Shown here piece after piece: positions 6,512 through 14,256 of a DNA stretch of 19,972 nt (within the stretch, counting starts at the first letter, position 1; each line of letters starts with the position of its first letter). Made by a program: the position numbers and the translations under genes. This stretch comes from JAYEJW01 sp034716535. GTDB lineage: Bacteria; Pseudomonadota; Gammaproteobacteria; Chromatiales; Chromatiaceae. The notes beneath the pieces were generated by a model. That model did no database searches. It was not told the origin of the DNA and saw nothing but the letters and a program-made list of their open reading frames with translations. The stretch spans positions 1-19,972 of the forward strand of contig JAYEJW010000675.1 of the NCBI GenBank assembly GCA_034716535.1, given 5' to 3'.

Positions 6512-7006
6512 CTAAAACAAGGCGCCTGCCAAGGCGACTCCCTTACCCAGCAGTTTCAGGATCTTTTCCACGGCGTCCGAGGTCTCGCCCGCCTCCTGGA
6601 TCATCTGGAGGATCCCGTTGAGTCGGGACTTGATCAGGCCGCCCATCGGGTGCTCCTTCGCCGCCTGATCCTCCACCATGCGAAAGTCGGCGTCTATCAC
6701 CTGCGCCAACTCGGTATTCAGATCGGCTTGGGGCAGCAGGTCGCGGATCTCGTCCAGAAGCCTTTCGAGGTCCTTGACAGAGGCCCCCTGCTGGTAGACG
6801 GTTTTGACCTGATCACGGCCGACAAAGTCGCCGCCGCCTGTGCTTACGTTGCCGCCGACATAGGCCCCGCCGCCGGTCTGGAAAACGGTATCTCGGCCGG
6901 AGATACCGCGCCCGCGTGCGCCGTCCCCAAACTTGATCTTTCCGGCGACCGAGACGGTTTTCTCGGCCTTCGGTTCCGGGTCGGAAGAGGAGCGGGATCT
7001 CGCCAT
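6512..7006 (-). CDS. Small protein with repeated Gly-rich VGRD motifs and helical C-terminus, function unknown
   Basis: The 164-aa protein starts at ATG 7006 with a strong AGGAGG (7015-7020). There is no signal peptide. After a polar, charged start (~1-25) comes a Gly-rich repeat region (~30-70) with GRGISGRD, GGGAYVGGNVSTGGGDF and VGRDQVKTVYQQ, units about 8-12 residues apart that suggest stacked beta turns. The rest (~75-164) is predicted helical, with LERLLDEIRDLL and a hydrophobic end, KLLGKGVALAGALF. Similar GGDFVGRD-type segments occur, to my knowledge, in uncharacterised proteins of bacteria rich in signalling and conflict NTPases, but no function is established and no partner gene is adjacent here. 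It is transcribed away from the 144-bp repeat upstream. A fold of beta-turn repeat plus amphipathic helix could indicate self-assembly or membrane contact; that is speculation. Confidence 0.75.
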   Translation of the reverse strand: MARSRSSSDPEPKAEKTVSVAGKIKFGDGARGRGISGRDTVFQTGGGAYVGGNVSTGGGDFVGRDQVKTVYQQGASVKDLERLLDEIRDLLPQADLNTELAQVIDADFRMVEDQAAKEHPMGGLIKSRLNGILQMIQEAGETSDAVEKILKLLGKGVALAGALF

Positions 7007-7061
7007 TCGTGTTGCCTCCTGATTCTACTTCGACAGATTTCGGCGTCTGTCAGTTGGGTTG

Positions 7062-7205
7062 CCGTCATTCCGGCTGGGACGCCGGGATCCAGTCGCTATC
7101 GCCTGCCCCGGACTCGATCCGGGGGAGGGCGAGCCAGCAACGTTGCGACACACTTGCAGTGCCATCCATGGCAACTGGATTCCCGCTTCCCTGCGGGAAT
7201 GACGG
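7062..7205. repeat. 144-bp element with 32-bp imperfect terminal inverted repeats
   Basis: Bases 7062-7093 (starting CCGTCATTCC) match the reverse complement of 7174-7205 at 27 of 32 positions. The outer ends read CGTCATTCC / GGAATGACG and the inner ends GATCCAGT / ACTGGAT, the layout of a widespread family of dispersed intergenic repeats in proteobacteria. Inside is a perfect hairpin, CCCCGGA-CTCGA-TCCGGGG (7106-7124). No ORF is inside. It sits between two divergently transcribed genes, so it may carry promoter or insulating sequence for either. Confidence 0.65.
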
Positions 7206-7263
7206 CTGCAATTTCAATGTGACATCGACGCCGGCGCGCTGCGTCCTTCCCGCGGCGTTAGGG

Positions 7264-7269
7264 TATAGT
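7264..7269 (+). promoter_or_regulatory. Possible -10 box for the LPS core operon
   Basis: TATAGT (five of six consensus matches) lies about 70 bases before the first gene of the operon, in the only gap large enough to hold its promoter after the 144-bp repeat. The -35 position 17 bases upstream (GCGTCC) is poor, so an activator or another sigma factor may be involved, or the call may be wrong. Confidence 0.35.
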
Positions 7270-7337
7270 CTTGCGCTTTCACGTCCAGCGCCTACTTCCA
7301 TTCCCCGGAGACCGGCCAAGAACGGGAGTCAGAGACC

Positions 7338-8390
7338 TTGCCCCAGGGCAAACCCCGCATCCTGCTCGTACGCCTAAGCGCCATCGGCGATATCGTCTTC
7401 GCCTCTCCGCTGATCGCCGCTTTCCGCCGCGCCTATCCCCAGGCCCATATCGCATGGTTGGCACAACCGGAGTGCAGCGCGCTGCTCCAGCATCACCCGG
7501 ACCTCAACGAGGTTCTTCTCTGGCCCTATCGGGAATGGCGCGCACTGTGGGAGGGCCGGCGCTGGCGGGCCCTGGGCGGCGAGGTCCGCGCCTTCCGCCG
7601 GCTGCTGATGGAGCGGAAATTCGACATGGCCGTCGATCTGCAGGGGCTGTTGAAGAGCGGTCTGCTCACCCGACTGTCGGGAGCCGGCGAGCGCATCGGC
7701 CTGGGCTCGCGCGAGGGCAGTCGGTTGCTCATGACGCGGGTGATCCCCCGCGGCGGGGACCCGGACCGCATCGGCTCCGAGTACCTGTTCCTCGCGCAGT
7801 CCCTCGGGCTCCCGATCCAGAGCTTCCCGATGGCCGTCCACTACGGACCCGAGGACGGGAGCTTCGCGGACGTCCTCATCGCGCGCGAAGGTCTGGAAAG
7901 CGGCTACGCCGTGATCTGTCCCTTCACAACGCGACCCCAGAAGCACTGGTTCGAGTCCCGCTGGGCGGAGCTGGCGCTCAGGCTGAACACGAATCTCGGC
8001 CTGCCCGTACTCATGCTCGGAGGGCCGGCCGACCGGGAGGCGGCCGCCCGCATCCGAGACCAGGCCGGGGACGGGCTGATCAACCTGACCGGGCAGACCT
8101 CGCTGCTCCAGGCGGCAGCGCTCATCGACCGCGGCAGGCTGCTGGTGGGGGTGGACACGGGACTGAGCCACATGGGCATCGCCTACGCAACGCCCAGCCT
8201 GCTCCTCTTCGGGTCCACCTGCCCCTACCTCGATACCACCCGCACCAACGCCCGGGTGCTGTATCATCCCCTGCCCTGTTCCCCCTGCCGGCGCAAGCCC
8301 ACCTGCGGCGGCGAGTTTACCTGCATGAGGCTGATCGACGCGGATGAAGTCATGAACGCGGCCCGGGACCTGCTGGTGGACAAGCCATGA
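7338..8390 (+). CDS. GT9 heptosyltransferase-like enzyme (LPS core)
   Basis: This 350-aa cytoplasmic enzyme matches glycosyltransferase family 9, which moves L-glycero-D-manno-heptose from ADP-heptose onto the growing LPS core. Visible features: ILLVRLSAIGDIVFASPL (5-22) with Asp18 at the position of the catalytic Asp of WaaC; DLQGLLKSGLL; VICPFTTRPQKHWF (start of the C-terminal nucleotide-sugar domain); and GVDTGLSHMGIAYATPSLLLF. A Cys-rich end (PCSPCRRKPTCGG) recurs in many GT9 proteins. The start is TTG 7338: GGGAG is nine bases upstream and no ATG or GTG lies between it and the conserved first strand. It looks closest to heptosyltransferase I, but acceptor specificity cannot be fixed. Its stop overlaps the next start as ATGA, so the two genes are translationally coupled. 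It is first in the operon ending with waaA. Confidence 0.85.
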   Translation: MPQGKPRILLVRLSAIGDIVFASPLIAAFRRAYPQAHIAWLAQPECSALLQHHPDLNEVLLWPYREWRALWEGRRWRALGGEVRAFRRLLMERKFDMAVDLQGLLKSGLLTRLSGAGERIGLGSREGSRLLMTRVIPRGGDPDRIGSEYLFLAQSLGLPIQSFPMAVHYGPEDGSFADVLIAREGLESGYAVICPFTTRPQKHWFESRWAELALRLNTNLGLPVLMLGGPADREAAARIRDQAGDGLINLTGQTSLLQAAALIDRGRLLVGVDTGLSHMGIAYATPSLLLFGSTCPYLDTTRTNARVLYHPLPCSPCRRKPTCGGEFTCMRLIDADEVMNAARDLLVDKP

Positions 8391-9490
8391 AGATCCTGCA
8401 CGTCGAGGGAGGCCGCAATCTCTACGGCGGCGCACTTCAGGTGCTCTATCTGATGGAGGGACTCGCCGCCCGTGGCCAGACCAACGTCCTGGCCTGTCCC
8501 CAGGGAAGCGACCTGGCGCGGGCCGGCGCGCCTTTCGCCGAGGTCCACGCCATGCCCATGGGCGGTGATCTGGACCTGCGGCTTGTCCCGAGGCTTCGCC
8601 GTTGCATCGGCCGCTGCCGGCCGGACCTGGTTCACCTGCACAGCCGCATCGGTGCCGACGTCATGGGCGGTATCGCCTCCCGATGGGCGGGCGTCCCCGC
8701 CGTGCACACAAGGCGTGTCGACAATCCGGAGAGCCGCTGGATGGTCGCCCTGAAGTATCGGCTGCATGAGCGCGTGATCGCCATCTCCGAGGGCATCGGA
8801 AACGTACTCCTCGCGGAGGGCCTGCCGCGGGACAAGCTCCGCGTCGTGCGCAGCGCCGTGCAGTGGGAACGCTTCGAGGGCCCCTGCGAGCGCGAGCGGG
8901 TCTGCGCCGAGCTTGGCGTTCCCCCGCGCGCCCGGCTGATCGGCGTGGTGGCCCAGCTCATCGGACGCAAGGGTCACCGCTTCCTGATCGAGGCCATGCG
9001 GGACCTGGCCTCGGAGCTCCCCGACCTGGTCGTGCTGTTCTTCGGAAAAGGCCCTGAGGAGCAGGACCTGCGCCAGCGCATCGCAGCCGCCGGACTTCAG
9101 GACCGGGTGCGACTGGCCGGCTTCCGTAGGGATCTACCCGACATCCTGCCCTGCCTGGACCTGCTTGTGCACCCGGCCACGATGGAGGGGCTGGGGGTCT
9201 CCCTGTTACAGGCGGCCTGCGCCTCCGTGCCGATCGTGGCCAGCGACGCGGGGGGCATCCCCGAGGCGGTGCGCGACGGGATCAACGGCCTGCTGGTTCC
9301 ACCCGGGAACGTCGAGGCCCTGGCAGAGGCGATGAGATCCCTTCTGCTAGACCGGGAGCTGGCGAGACGCATGGGACTGGCCGGTAAGGAGCTGATGCAG
9401 AGGGAGTTTTCGGTGGACGTGATGGTCGAGGGAAACCTCGCGGTCTATCGCGAAGTCCTCGCGGAGCGCAGCCGTGAACACGCCGACTAG
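8387..9490 (+). CDS. Glycosyltransferase family 4 (LPS core)
   Basis: The 367-aa protein has the GT-B fold of family 4: N-terminal KILHVEGGRNLYGGALQVL (acceptor domain with the Gly-rich loop), VHLHSRIGADVMGGI, and the donor domain IGVVAQLIGRKGHRFLIEA, VLFFGKGPEEQDL, DRVRLAGFRRDLPDIL. The family's EX7E motif appears as E267-GLGVSLL-Q275: the second Glu is Gln, an unusual but conservative change that could affect donor binding. It transfers a sugar from an activated nucleotide donor, probably to the LPS core at the cytoplasmic face of the inner membrane. Donor and linkage are unknown. It overlaps the GT9 gene by four bases and the next gene by 17. Confidence 0.85.
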   Translation: MKILHVEGGRNLYGGALQVLYLMEGLAARGQTNVLACPQGSDLARAGAPFAEVHAMPMGGDLDLRLVPRLRRCIGRCRPDLVHLHSRIGADVMGGIASRWAGVPAVHTRRVDNPESRWMVALKYRLHERVIAISEGIGNVLLAEGLPRDKLRVVRSAVQWERFEGPCERERVCAELGVPPRARLIGVVAQLIGRKGHRFLIEAMRDLASELPDLVVLFFGKGPEEQDLRQRIAAAGLQDRVRLAGFRRDLPDILPCLDLLVHPATMEGLGVSLLQAACASVPIVASDAGGIPEAVRDGINGLLVPPGNVEALAEAMRSLLLDRELARRMGLAGKELMQREFSVDVMVEGNLAVYREVLAERSREHAD

Positions 9491-10550
9491 TCTGCAGATG
9501 GTGGGCAGCAAGGCCCTGGGCGGCGCAGAGCGCTGGTTCCTGCGCTTCACCGCCGCCCTGGCCGAACGCCAGGCGCCCGCCGAGCTCGCCATCCGCTCTG
9601 GGAGCGAGCTGGATACCCCGGACCTGCCTCCCCTGCCGCTGCACCGCCTGCCCTTCCTGACCGTGTGGGACCCGATATCCCGCAAAGCCGTCTCGCGCCT
9701 GATCCGGCGCCTGAAGCCCGATATCGTGCAGACCTACATGGGCCGCGCAACCCGCCTCGCCCACCTGGCTCCGAGTACAGGTCCCGTGCACGTCGCCCGC
9801 CTCGGCGGTTACTACAGGCTCCACCCCTATCGCCACGCCCATGCCTGGATCGGCAATACCAAGGGGCTGTGCGACTGGATGGTCAAGGAAGGTCTGCCTG
9901 CCGACCGGGTCTTTCACATCTACAACTTCGTGGACCCCGCGCACGCCGTGCCACCGGGACAGATTGCAGCCCTGCGCGCCGAGCTGGGCCTCCCCGCAGA
10001 TGCCTGGGTGATGGTGACGGCCGGCCGTTTCGTCCCGGTGAAGGGACACAGGGTTCTGCTCGAAGCGCTGTCGCTGCTGCCGGCCGCGATCGGCGGTCGT
10101 CCTCTGCGACTAGTGCTGATGGGGGACGGCGTGCTCGGCCCCCGGCTGCGCGAGCAGGCCGATGCCGCAGGCATCGCCGATCGCTTGGTCTGGGCCGGCT
10201 GGCGGACCGACCCGACTCCCTTTTACCAAATGGCGGATCTGGTGGTCTTCCCTTCCCTCGAGGAGGAGACCTTGGGGAATGTGATCCTGGAGGCCTGGTC
10301 CTGGACCAAGCCCCTGGTGACCAGTCTGTTCCGCGGTGCCAGAGAGATCGCCCGCCACGGAGAGGACGCCTTTTGTGTCCCCTGTGCAGACGCACCGGGC
10401 CTGGCGCGGGGCATCGCCGAGGTGCTCGGCGACCCCGCGATGGGGGAGGCAATGGCCGAGCGAGGTCATGCACGGGTCCAGACGGAGTTCGGCCGGGACC
10501 CGATCATGGATCAGTACCTCGACCTCTATCGCCGGCTGGCGGGCGGCTGA
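9474..10550 (+). CDS. Glycosyltransferase family 4, second copy (LPS core)
   Basis: A 358-aa GT-B enzyme of family 4. Seen: LQMVGSKALGGAERWFLRF (N-terminal donor/acceptor cleft loop), KPDIVQTYMGRATRLAHL, VMVTAGRFVPVKGHRVLLEA at the start of the donor domain, LVLMGDGVLGPRLREQ, and an intact EX7E motif (E265-TLGNVIL-E273). The start is GTG 9474, inside the end of the preceding gene, with GGAG seven bases upstream; no alternative fits the fold. It is divergent from the preceding GT4 and so is not a recent duplicate. Position between a heptosyltransferase-like gene and hldE/waaA supports a core oligosaccharide role; the sugar transferred is not known. Confidence 0.85.
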   Translation: MNTPTSLQMVGSKALGGAERWFLRFTAALAERQAPAELAIRSGSELDTPDLPPLPLHRLPFLTVWDPISRKAVSRLIRRLKPDIVQTYMGRATRLAHLAPSTGPVHVARLGGYYRLHPYRHAHAWIGNTKGLCDWMVKEGLPADRVFHIYNFVDPAHAVPPGQIAALRAELGLPADAWVMVTAGRFVPVKGHRVLLEALSLLPAAIGGRPLRLVLMGDGVLGPRLREQADAAGIADRLVWAGWRTDPTPFYQMADLVVFPSLEEETLGNVILEAWSWTKPLVTSLFRGAREIARHGEDAFCVPCADAPGLARGIAEVLGDPAMGEAMAERGHARVQTEFGRDPIMDQYLDLYRRLAGG

Positions 10551-10553
10551 ACG

Positions 10554-11333
10554 ATGAGCGCCAGCGCCCGTATCTCCATCCTCATGTACCACCAAGTGGG
10601 CGAGTTCGCGCCCATGAAGGCCCACCGCGCCAACTACTGCGACCAGGGCCGCTTCGCCTCCCAGATGGGATTCCTGAGCCGCTTCGGCTATCGGGTGCTG
10701 GACCTCGACGATGCGCTGCGCTGCCTGCGCGGCGAGGAGCCCGTACCGCCGAGGGCCGTGGTGCTCACCTTCGACGACGCCTACGAAGGCTTCATCGAGT
10801 ACGCGCTGCCGGCGCTGGAGCGCTACGGTTTCCCTGCCACCGTCTACGCCATCAGCGGCTATCTGGGACGGCGGGCGGAATGGTTCGCCAAGGACCCGGG
10901 GCGCCCCGTTCCGCGGCTCATGAGCCCAGAGCAGATCCGGGAGATCCGGCGCCACGGCATCGGGATCGGCTCCCACACGGCCAACCACCTCAAGCTCGGC
11001 AAAATCCCGCCCGCGGTGCAGCAGGACGAGCTGACCGCCAGCAAGGCGGCCCTGGAGGACCTGCTCGGGGAGGAGATCCGGCACCTGTGCTATCCCTACG
11101 GAAGCTTTGATCTGGAGGCGGTCCGGGCGGCGGCGAAGGCCGGGTACGCAAGCGCCACAAGCTGTCTGCGGGGCCCCGCAGAGCCCGTGGATCATCCGCT
11201 GCTGCTCCCACGAAAGGCCATCTCCTTCGGCGACAACCTGCTCGGCTACCTCTGGAAGCTCAGCGTCAAGAACACCCCCAAGCCCAAGCTGGTCGAATGG
11301 CGCCGACGCCTCGCGGCCGAGCCCCTGTGCTAG
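10554..11333 (+). CDS. Polysaccharide deacetylase (NodB domain)
   Basis: The 259-aa protein is a carbohydrate esterase family 4 (NodB) enzyme: ISILMYHQVG at the N-terminus, motif 1 LTFDDAYEGF with Asp74/Asp75 (catalytic base and metal ligand), motif 2 SHTANH with metal ligands His141 and His145, and motif 3 RHLCYPYGSFD. All core residues are present, so it should be an active metal-dependent N- or O-deacetylase. There is no signal peptide, so it probably acts on a cytoplasmic lipid-linked or core sugar rather than on peptidoglycan. It begins three bases after the upstream stop and sits inside the LPS core operon, which suggests removal of an acetyl group from a core amino sugar; that substrate is inferred from context only. 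Confidence 0.85.
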   Translation: MSASARISILMYHQVGEFAPMKAHRANYCDQGRFASQMGFLSRFGYRVLDLDDALRCLRGEEPVPPRAVVLTFDDAYEGFIEYALPALERYGFPATVYAISGYLGRRAEWFAKDPGRPVPRLMSPEQIREIRRHGIGIGSHTANHLKLGKIPPAVQQDELTASKAALEDLLGEEIRHLCYPYGSFDLEAVRAAAKAGYASATSCLRGPAEPVDHPLLLPRKAISFGDNLLGYLWKLSVKNTPKPKLVEWRRRLAAEPLC

Positions 11334-11378
11334 ACTTGCGGCGATCCGCTTTTCAGCCATGATCGCGAGCCGCTGACC

Positions 11379-12797
11379 TTGGAACAGGCCTTCCCCGACT
11401 TCTCCCGCGCCCGCGTGCTCGTCGCCGGCGACCTCATGCTGGACCGCTACTGGAGCGGGGCGACCAAGCGCATCTCCCCTGAGGCGCCCGTACCCGTGGT
11501 GAGGGTAGACGCGGTGGAAGACCGCCCCGGCGGAGCGGCCAACGTCGCCCTGAACGCGGCCGCTCTCGGCAGCCGGGTGTGGGTGGCCGGCGTGACCGGG
11601 AAGGACGAGGCGGCAGAGGTGCTGGAGAAGCGGCTCGGCGAGCAGGGCATCCAGTGCCTGCTGCACCGGCGCGGGGACGTGCCCACCATCACCAAGCTGC
11701 GGGTGCTCAGCCACCACCAGCAGCTGATCCGCCTCGACTTCGAGAAACCTCTCGTTTCCGGGAAGGACGACCCTCTGACGCAGCTGGTGGACGACGCACT
11801 GCCTCAGGCCGACCTGCTGGTGATCTCGGACTACGCCAAGGGCACGGTCGCCGATCCTCGGGCCCTCATCGCGCGGGCCAAGCGCCACGGCAAACCGGTG
11901 CTGGTGGACCCGAAGGGGCGGGACTTCACCCGTTACCGGGGCGCCACGGTGCTGACGCCCAACCGGTCCGAGCTCGAGGAGATCGTCGGCCCCTGCACCG
12001 ATGACGCGGCGCTGGTGGAGAAGGGGCACCGCCTGCGCGCGGACCTGGATCTCGACGCCCTGCTGGTCACCATCGGAGAGCGCGGCATGCTGCTGCTGCC
12101 TGCTCACGGGGAGGCCCTGCACCTGCCCACCCGTGCCCGCGAGGTCTATGACGTCACCGGGGCGGGAGACACGGTGATCGGCGTGCTCGCCGCCGCGCTG
12201 GCGGTGGGAGAGGACATGCCCGCGGCGGCGGCCCTGGCCAACTGCGCGGCCGGGCTGGTGGTCGGCAAGCTCGGAACCGCCACCGTGACCGCCCGGGAGC
12301 TCGAGCGGGCCCGGCGGGGCACCGAGTGGCACACGGTACTCGACGAAAAGGAGGTACTCGGGGCGGTGGCGGCGGCCAAGGCCCAGGGTGAGCGCGTCGT
12401 CATGACCAACGGCTGCTTCGACATCCTGCACGAGGGCCATGTGGCCTATCTGCAGCAGGCCCGGCTGCTGGGCGACCGCCTGATCGTGGCGGTCAATGAC
12501 GACGCCTCCGTTCGCCGGCTGAAGGGGGCGCACCGTCCGGTGAATCCACTCGAGCAGCGCATGGCGGTGCTGGCGGGGCTGACGTCTGTGGATTGGGTGA
12601 CCGCCTTCGGCGAGGATACGCCCGAGGCGCTGATCTGTAAGCTGGAGCCGGACGTCCTGGTCAAGGGCGGAGACTACGGTCCCGACGAGGTGGCCGGCGC
12701 CGAGTGCGTGCGCCGAGCCGGCGGGGAGGTGCGTATCCTTCCGTTTCTTCCCGGGCGCTCCACGAGCCGCATCATCGAGGCGATCCGCCGCGAGTAA
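11379..12797 (+). CDS. hldE: HldE, bifunctional heptose 7-phosphate kinase / heptose 1-phosphate adenylyltransferase
   Basis: The 472-aa protein (E. coli HldE is of similar size) supplies ADP-D-glycero-beta-D-manno-heptose for the LPS inner core. The N-terminal ribokinase-like domain (1-~315) has VLVAGDLMLDRYWSG, ISPEAPVPVV, DRPGGAANVALNAAALG and the catalytic VTGAGDTV (Asp264). The C-terminal nucleotidyltransferase (~340-472) has TNGCFDILHEGHVAYL with the HxGH motif at 351-354, and VKGGDY. Both activities look intact. The start is TTG 11379: the protein then aligns with the family N-terminus, and no ATG or GTG is in frame nearby. A five-codon ORF, ATG 11359 to TGA 11376, ends two bases before it and could couple translation. 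It belongs to the 7338-14088 operon. Confidence 0.95.
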   Translation: MEQAFPDFSRARVLVAGDLMLDRYWSGATKRISPEAPVPVVRVDAVEDRPGGAANVALNAAALGSRVWVAGVTGKDEAAEVLEKRLGEQGIQCLLHRRGDVPTITKLRVLSHHQQLIRLDFEKPLVSGKDDPLTQLVDDALPQADLLVISDYAKGTVADPRALIARAKRHGKPVLVDPKGRDFTRYRGATVLTPNRSELEEIVGPCTDDAALVEKGHRLRADLDLDALLVTIGERGMLLLPAHGEALHLPTRAREVYDVTGAGDTVIGVLAAALAVGEDMPAAAALANCAAGLVVGKLGTATVTARELERARRGTEWHTVLDEKEVLGAVAAAKAQGERVVMTNGCFDILHEGHVAYLQQARLLGDRLIVAVNDDASVRRLKGAHRPVNPLEQRMAVLAGLTSVDWVTAFGEDTPEALICKLEPDVLVKGGDYGPDEVAGAECVRRAGGEVRILPFLPGRSTSRIIEAIRRE

Positions 12798-12813
12798 CCC
12801 GCGGAACCCATCG

Positions 12814-14088
12814 ATGGCCCGGCTCTACAGCCTCCTGCTCTATCTGACTCTCCCGCTGTTGCTGCTGCGCCTGCTCTGGCGCAGCCGCCGCGCCCCTGAA
12901 TACCGCGAGCGCTGGCGGGAGCGCCTGGGCATCTACGGCGCCCTCCCCCTTCGTGCCGGGGTCTGGATCCATGCCGTCTCGGTGGGAGAGGTCCAGGCCG
13001 CGCAGCCCCTCATCAAACACTTCCTGGACCGCTATCCGGATGACGGGGTCATGGTGACGACGACAACGCCCACGGGCTCTCAGCGCCTGAGGGAGCTCTT
13101 CGAGGACCGCGTGCGCCACGTCTACACCCCCTTCGACCTGACGCCGGTGACGAACCGTTTCCTGGATGCCGTCCAGCCGCGGCTCGTCGCGGTCATGGAG
13201 ACCGAGATCTGGCCCAACATGCTCCGTGCCTGCGAGCACCGCCGCATCCCCGTGGTGCTCGCCAACGCCCGACTCTCGGCCCGTTCGGCCCGTGGCTATG
13301 CGAGGCTTGGAGGCTTCACACGCGAGACCCTCGGCCGTTTCGCCGCCATCGCCGCGCAGGGTCCGGAGGACGCGCAGCGCTTCCGCGCTCTGGGCGCCCC
13401 CACCCAGCGGGTGCAGGTGACAGGCAGCATCAAGTTCGATGTCCGCCTGCCGGGCAGTCTGCGGGATCAGGCCGAAGTGATGCGCCGTGTCTGGGGCACC
13501 CAGCGGCCGGTCTGGGTCGCCGCCAGCACCCACGAGGGAGAGGAGGAACAGGTCCTGGACGCCCACCGGGAGATACTCGCCGGGCTGCCCCGGGCGTTAC
13601 TGGTCCTGGTGCCGCGCCATCCCGAGCGTTTCGAGCGCGTGGCGGCGCTGGTCGAGCGCGCGGGCATGACCATGGTACGCCGCTCCTCCGGCGCACCCTG
13701 CGCGCAGGACGCCGCCGTCTTCCTCGGCGACACCATGGGAGAGCTGCCCACGTTTCTGGCCGCAGCCGACGCCGCCTTCATCGGCGGCAGCCTGGTACCC
13801 GTCGGCGGTCACAACCTGTTGGAGGCGGCGGCCGTGGGGGTTCCCGCCGTCATCGGCCCCCAGGTCTTCAACTTCGCCCAAATCACGGACCTGCTCCTGC
13901 AGGAAGGGGCTGCGGTGCAGGTGGCGGACGCAGCGGAGCTGGCCCGCTGCATGCTCGGTTGGCTGAGCGACGCGGCGGCGCGTGCCCGCGTGGGCGAGAA
14001 CGGCTTGCGGGTCGTGGAGCAAAATCGGGGCGCGCTGCGGCGATTGGTAGACGTCACGGAACGCTACTATAGAACCGTTGAACCGTAG
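12814..14088 (+). CDS. waaA: WaaA, 3-deoxy-D-manno-octulosonic acid (Kdo) transferase
   Basis: The 424-aa protein is a membrane-anchored GT30 enzyme that adds Kdo from CMP-Kdo to the lipid A precursor. Seen: an N-terminal hydrophobic anchor (~4-22), WIHAVSVGEVQAAQPL with the catalytic Glu59, TTTTPTGSQR, METEIWPNML, ANARLSARSARGY, VTGSIKFD, VPRHPERF, and FIGGSLVPVGGHNLLEAAA followed by GVPAVIGP. Length and motifs are complete. Whether it adds one or two Kdo cannot be read from sequence. It starts 16 bases after hldE and is last in the operon. Its TAG stop (14086-14088) falls inside the left arm of a REP cluster, so the final residues were probably set by that insertion. Confidence 0.95.
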   Translation: MARLYSLLLYLTLPLLLLRLLWRSRRAPEYRERWRERLGIYGALPLRAGVWIHAVSVGEVQAAQPLIKHFLDRYPDDGVMVTTTTPTGSQRLRELFEDRVRHVYTPFDLTPVTNRFLDAVQPRLVAVMETEIWPNMLRACEHRRIPVVLANARLSARSARGYARLGGFTRETLGRFAAIAAQGPEDAQRFRALGAPTQRVQVTGSIKFDVRLPGSLRDQAEVMRRVWGTQRPVWVAASTHEGEEEQVLDAHREILAGLPRALLVLVPRHPERFERVAALVERAGMTMVRRSSGAPCAQDAAVFLGDTMGELPTFLAAADAAFIGGSLVPVGGHNLLEAAAVGVPAVIGPQVFNFAQITDLLLQEGAAVQVADAAELARCMLGWLSDAAARARVGENGLRVVEQNRGALRRLVDVTERYYRTVEP

Positions 14089-14200
14089 GTCGGGTTAGCG
14101 AAGCGTAACCCGACGTGCCCGGGACGCGTCGGGTTACGGCGCGCACGAGGTTCGTTCCAGTAATTCAATCCCTTACGGGCGCGCCTAACCCGACCTACGG
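14083..14200. repeat. REP/BIME cluster overlapping the waaA stop
   Basis: Outer arms CCGTAGGTCGGGTTAG (14083-14098) and CTAACCCGACCTACGG (14185-14200) are a perfect 16-bp inverted pair. Inside are further copies of the same GTCGGGTTA / TAACCCGAC half-sites, the first forming a short REP hairpin around GCGAAGCG, and one followed by CGGCGCGC that can pair with GCGCGC near 14180. This is a classic REP/BIME arrangement and could protect the 3' end of the operon mRNA or end transcription. The right arm abuts the 3' flank of the minus-strand methyltransferase gene. Confidence 0.8.
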
Positions 14201-14256
14201 CTTCCGATTTCGCACATTTCGATGCCGTTGGGTGGGGGGGAGTCAATGCCATTTGC

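Noticed and set aside
10110..12533. 807-codon minus-strand open frame
   Set aside because: It lies opposite well-supported glycosyltransferase, deacetylase and hldE genes; long antisense frames are common at this GC content and its translation has no recognisable motif.
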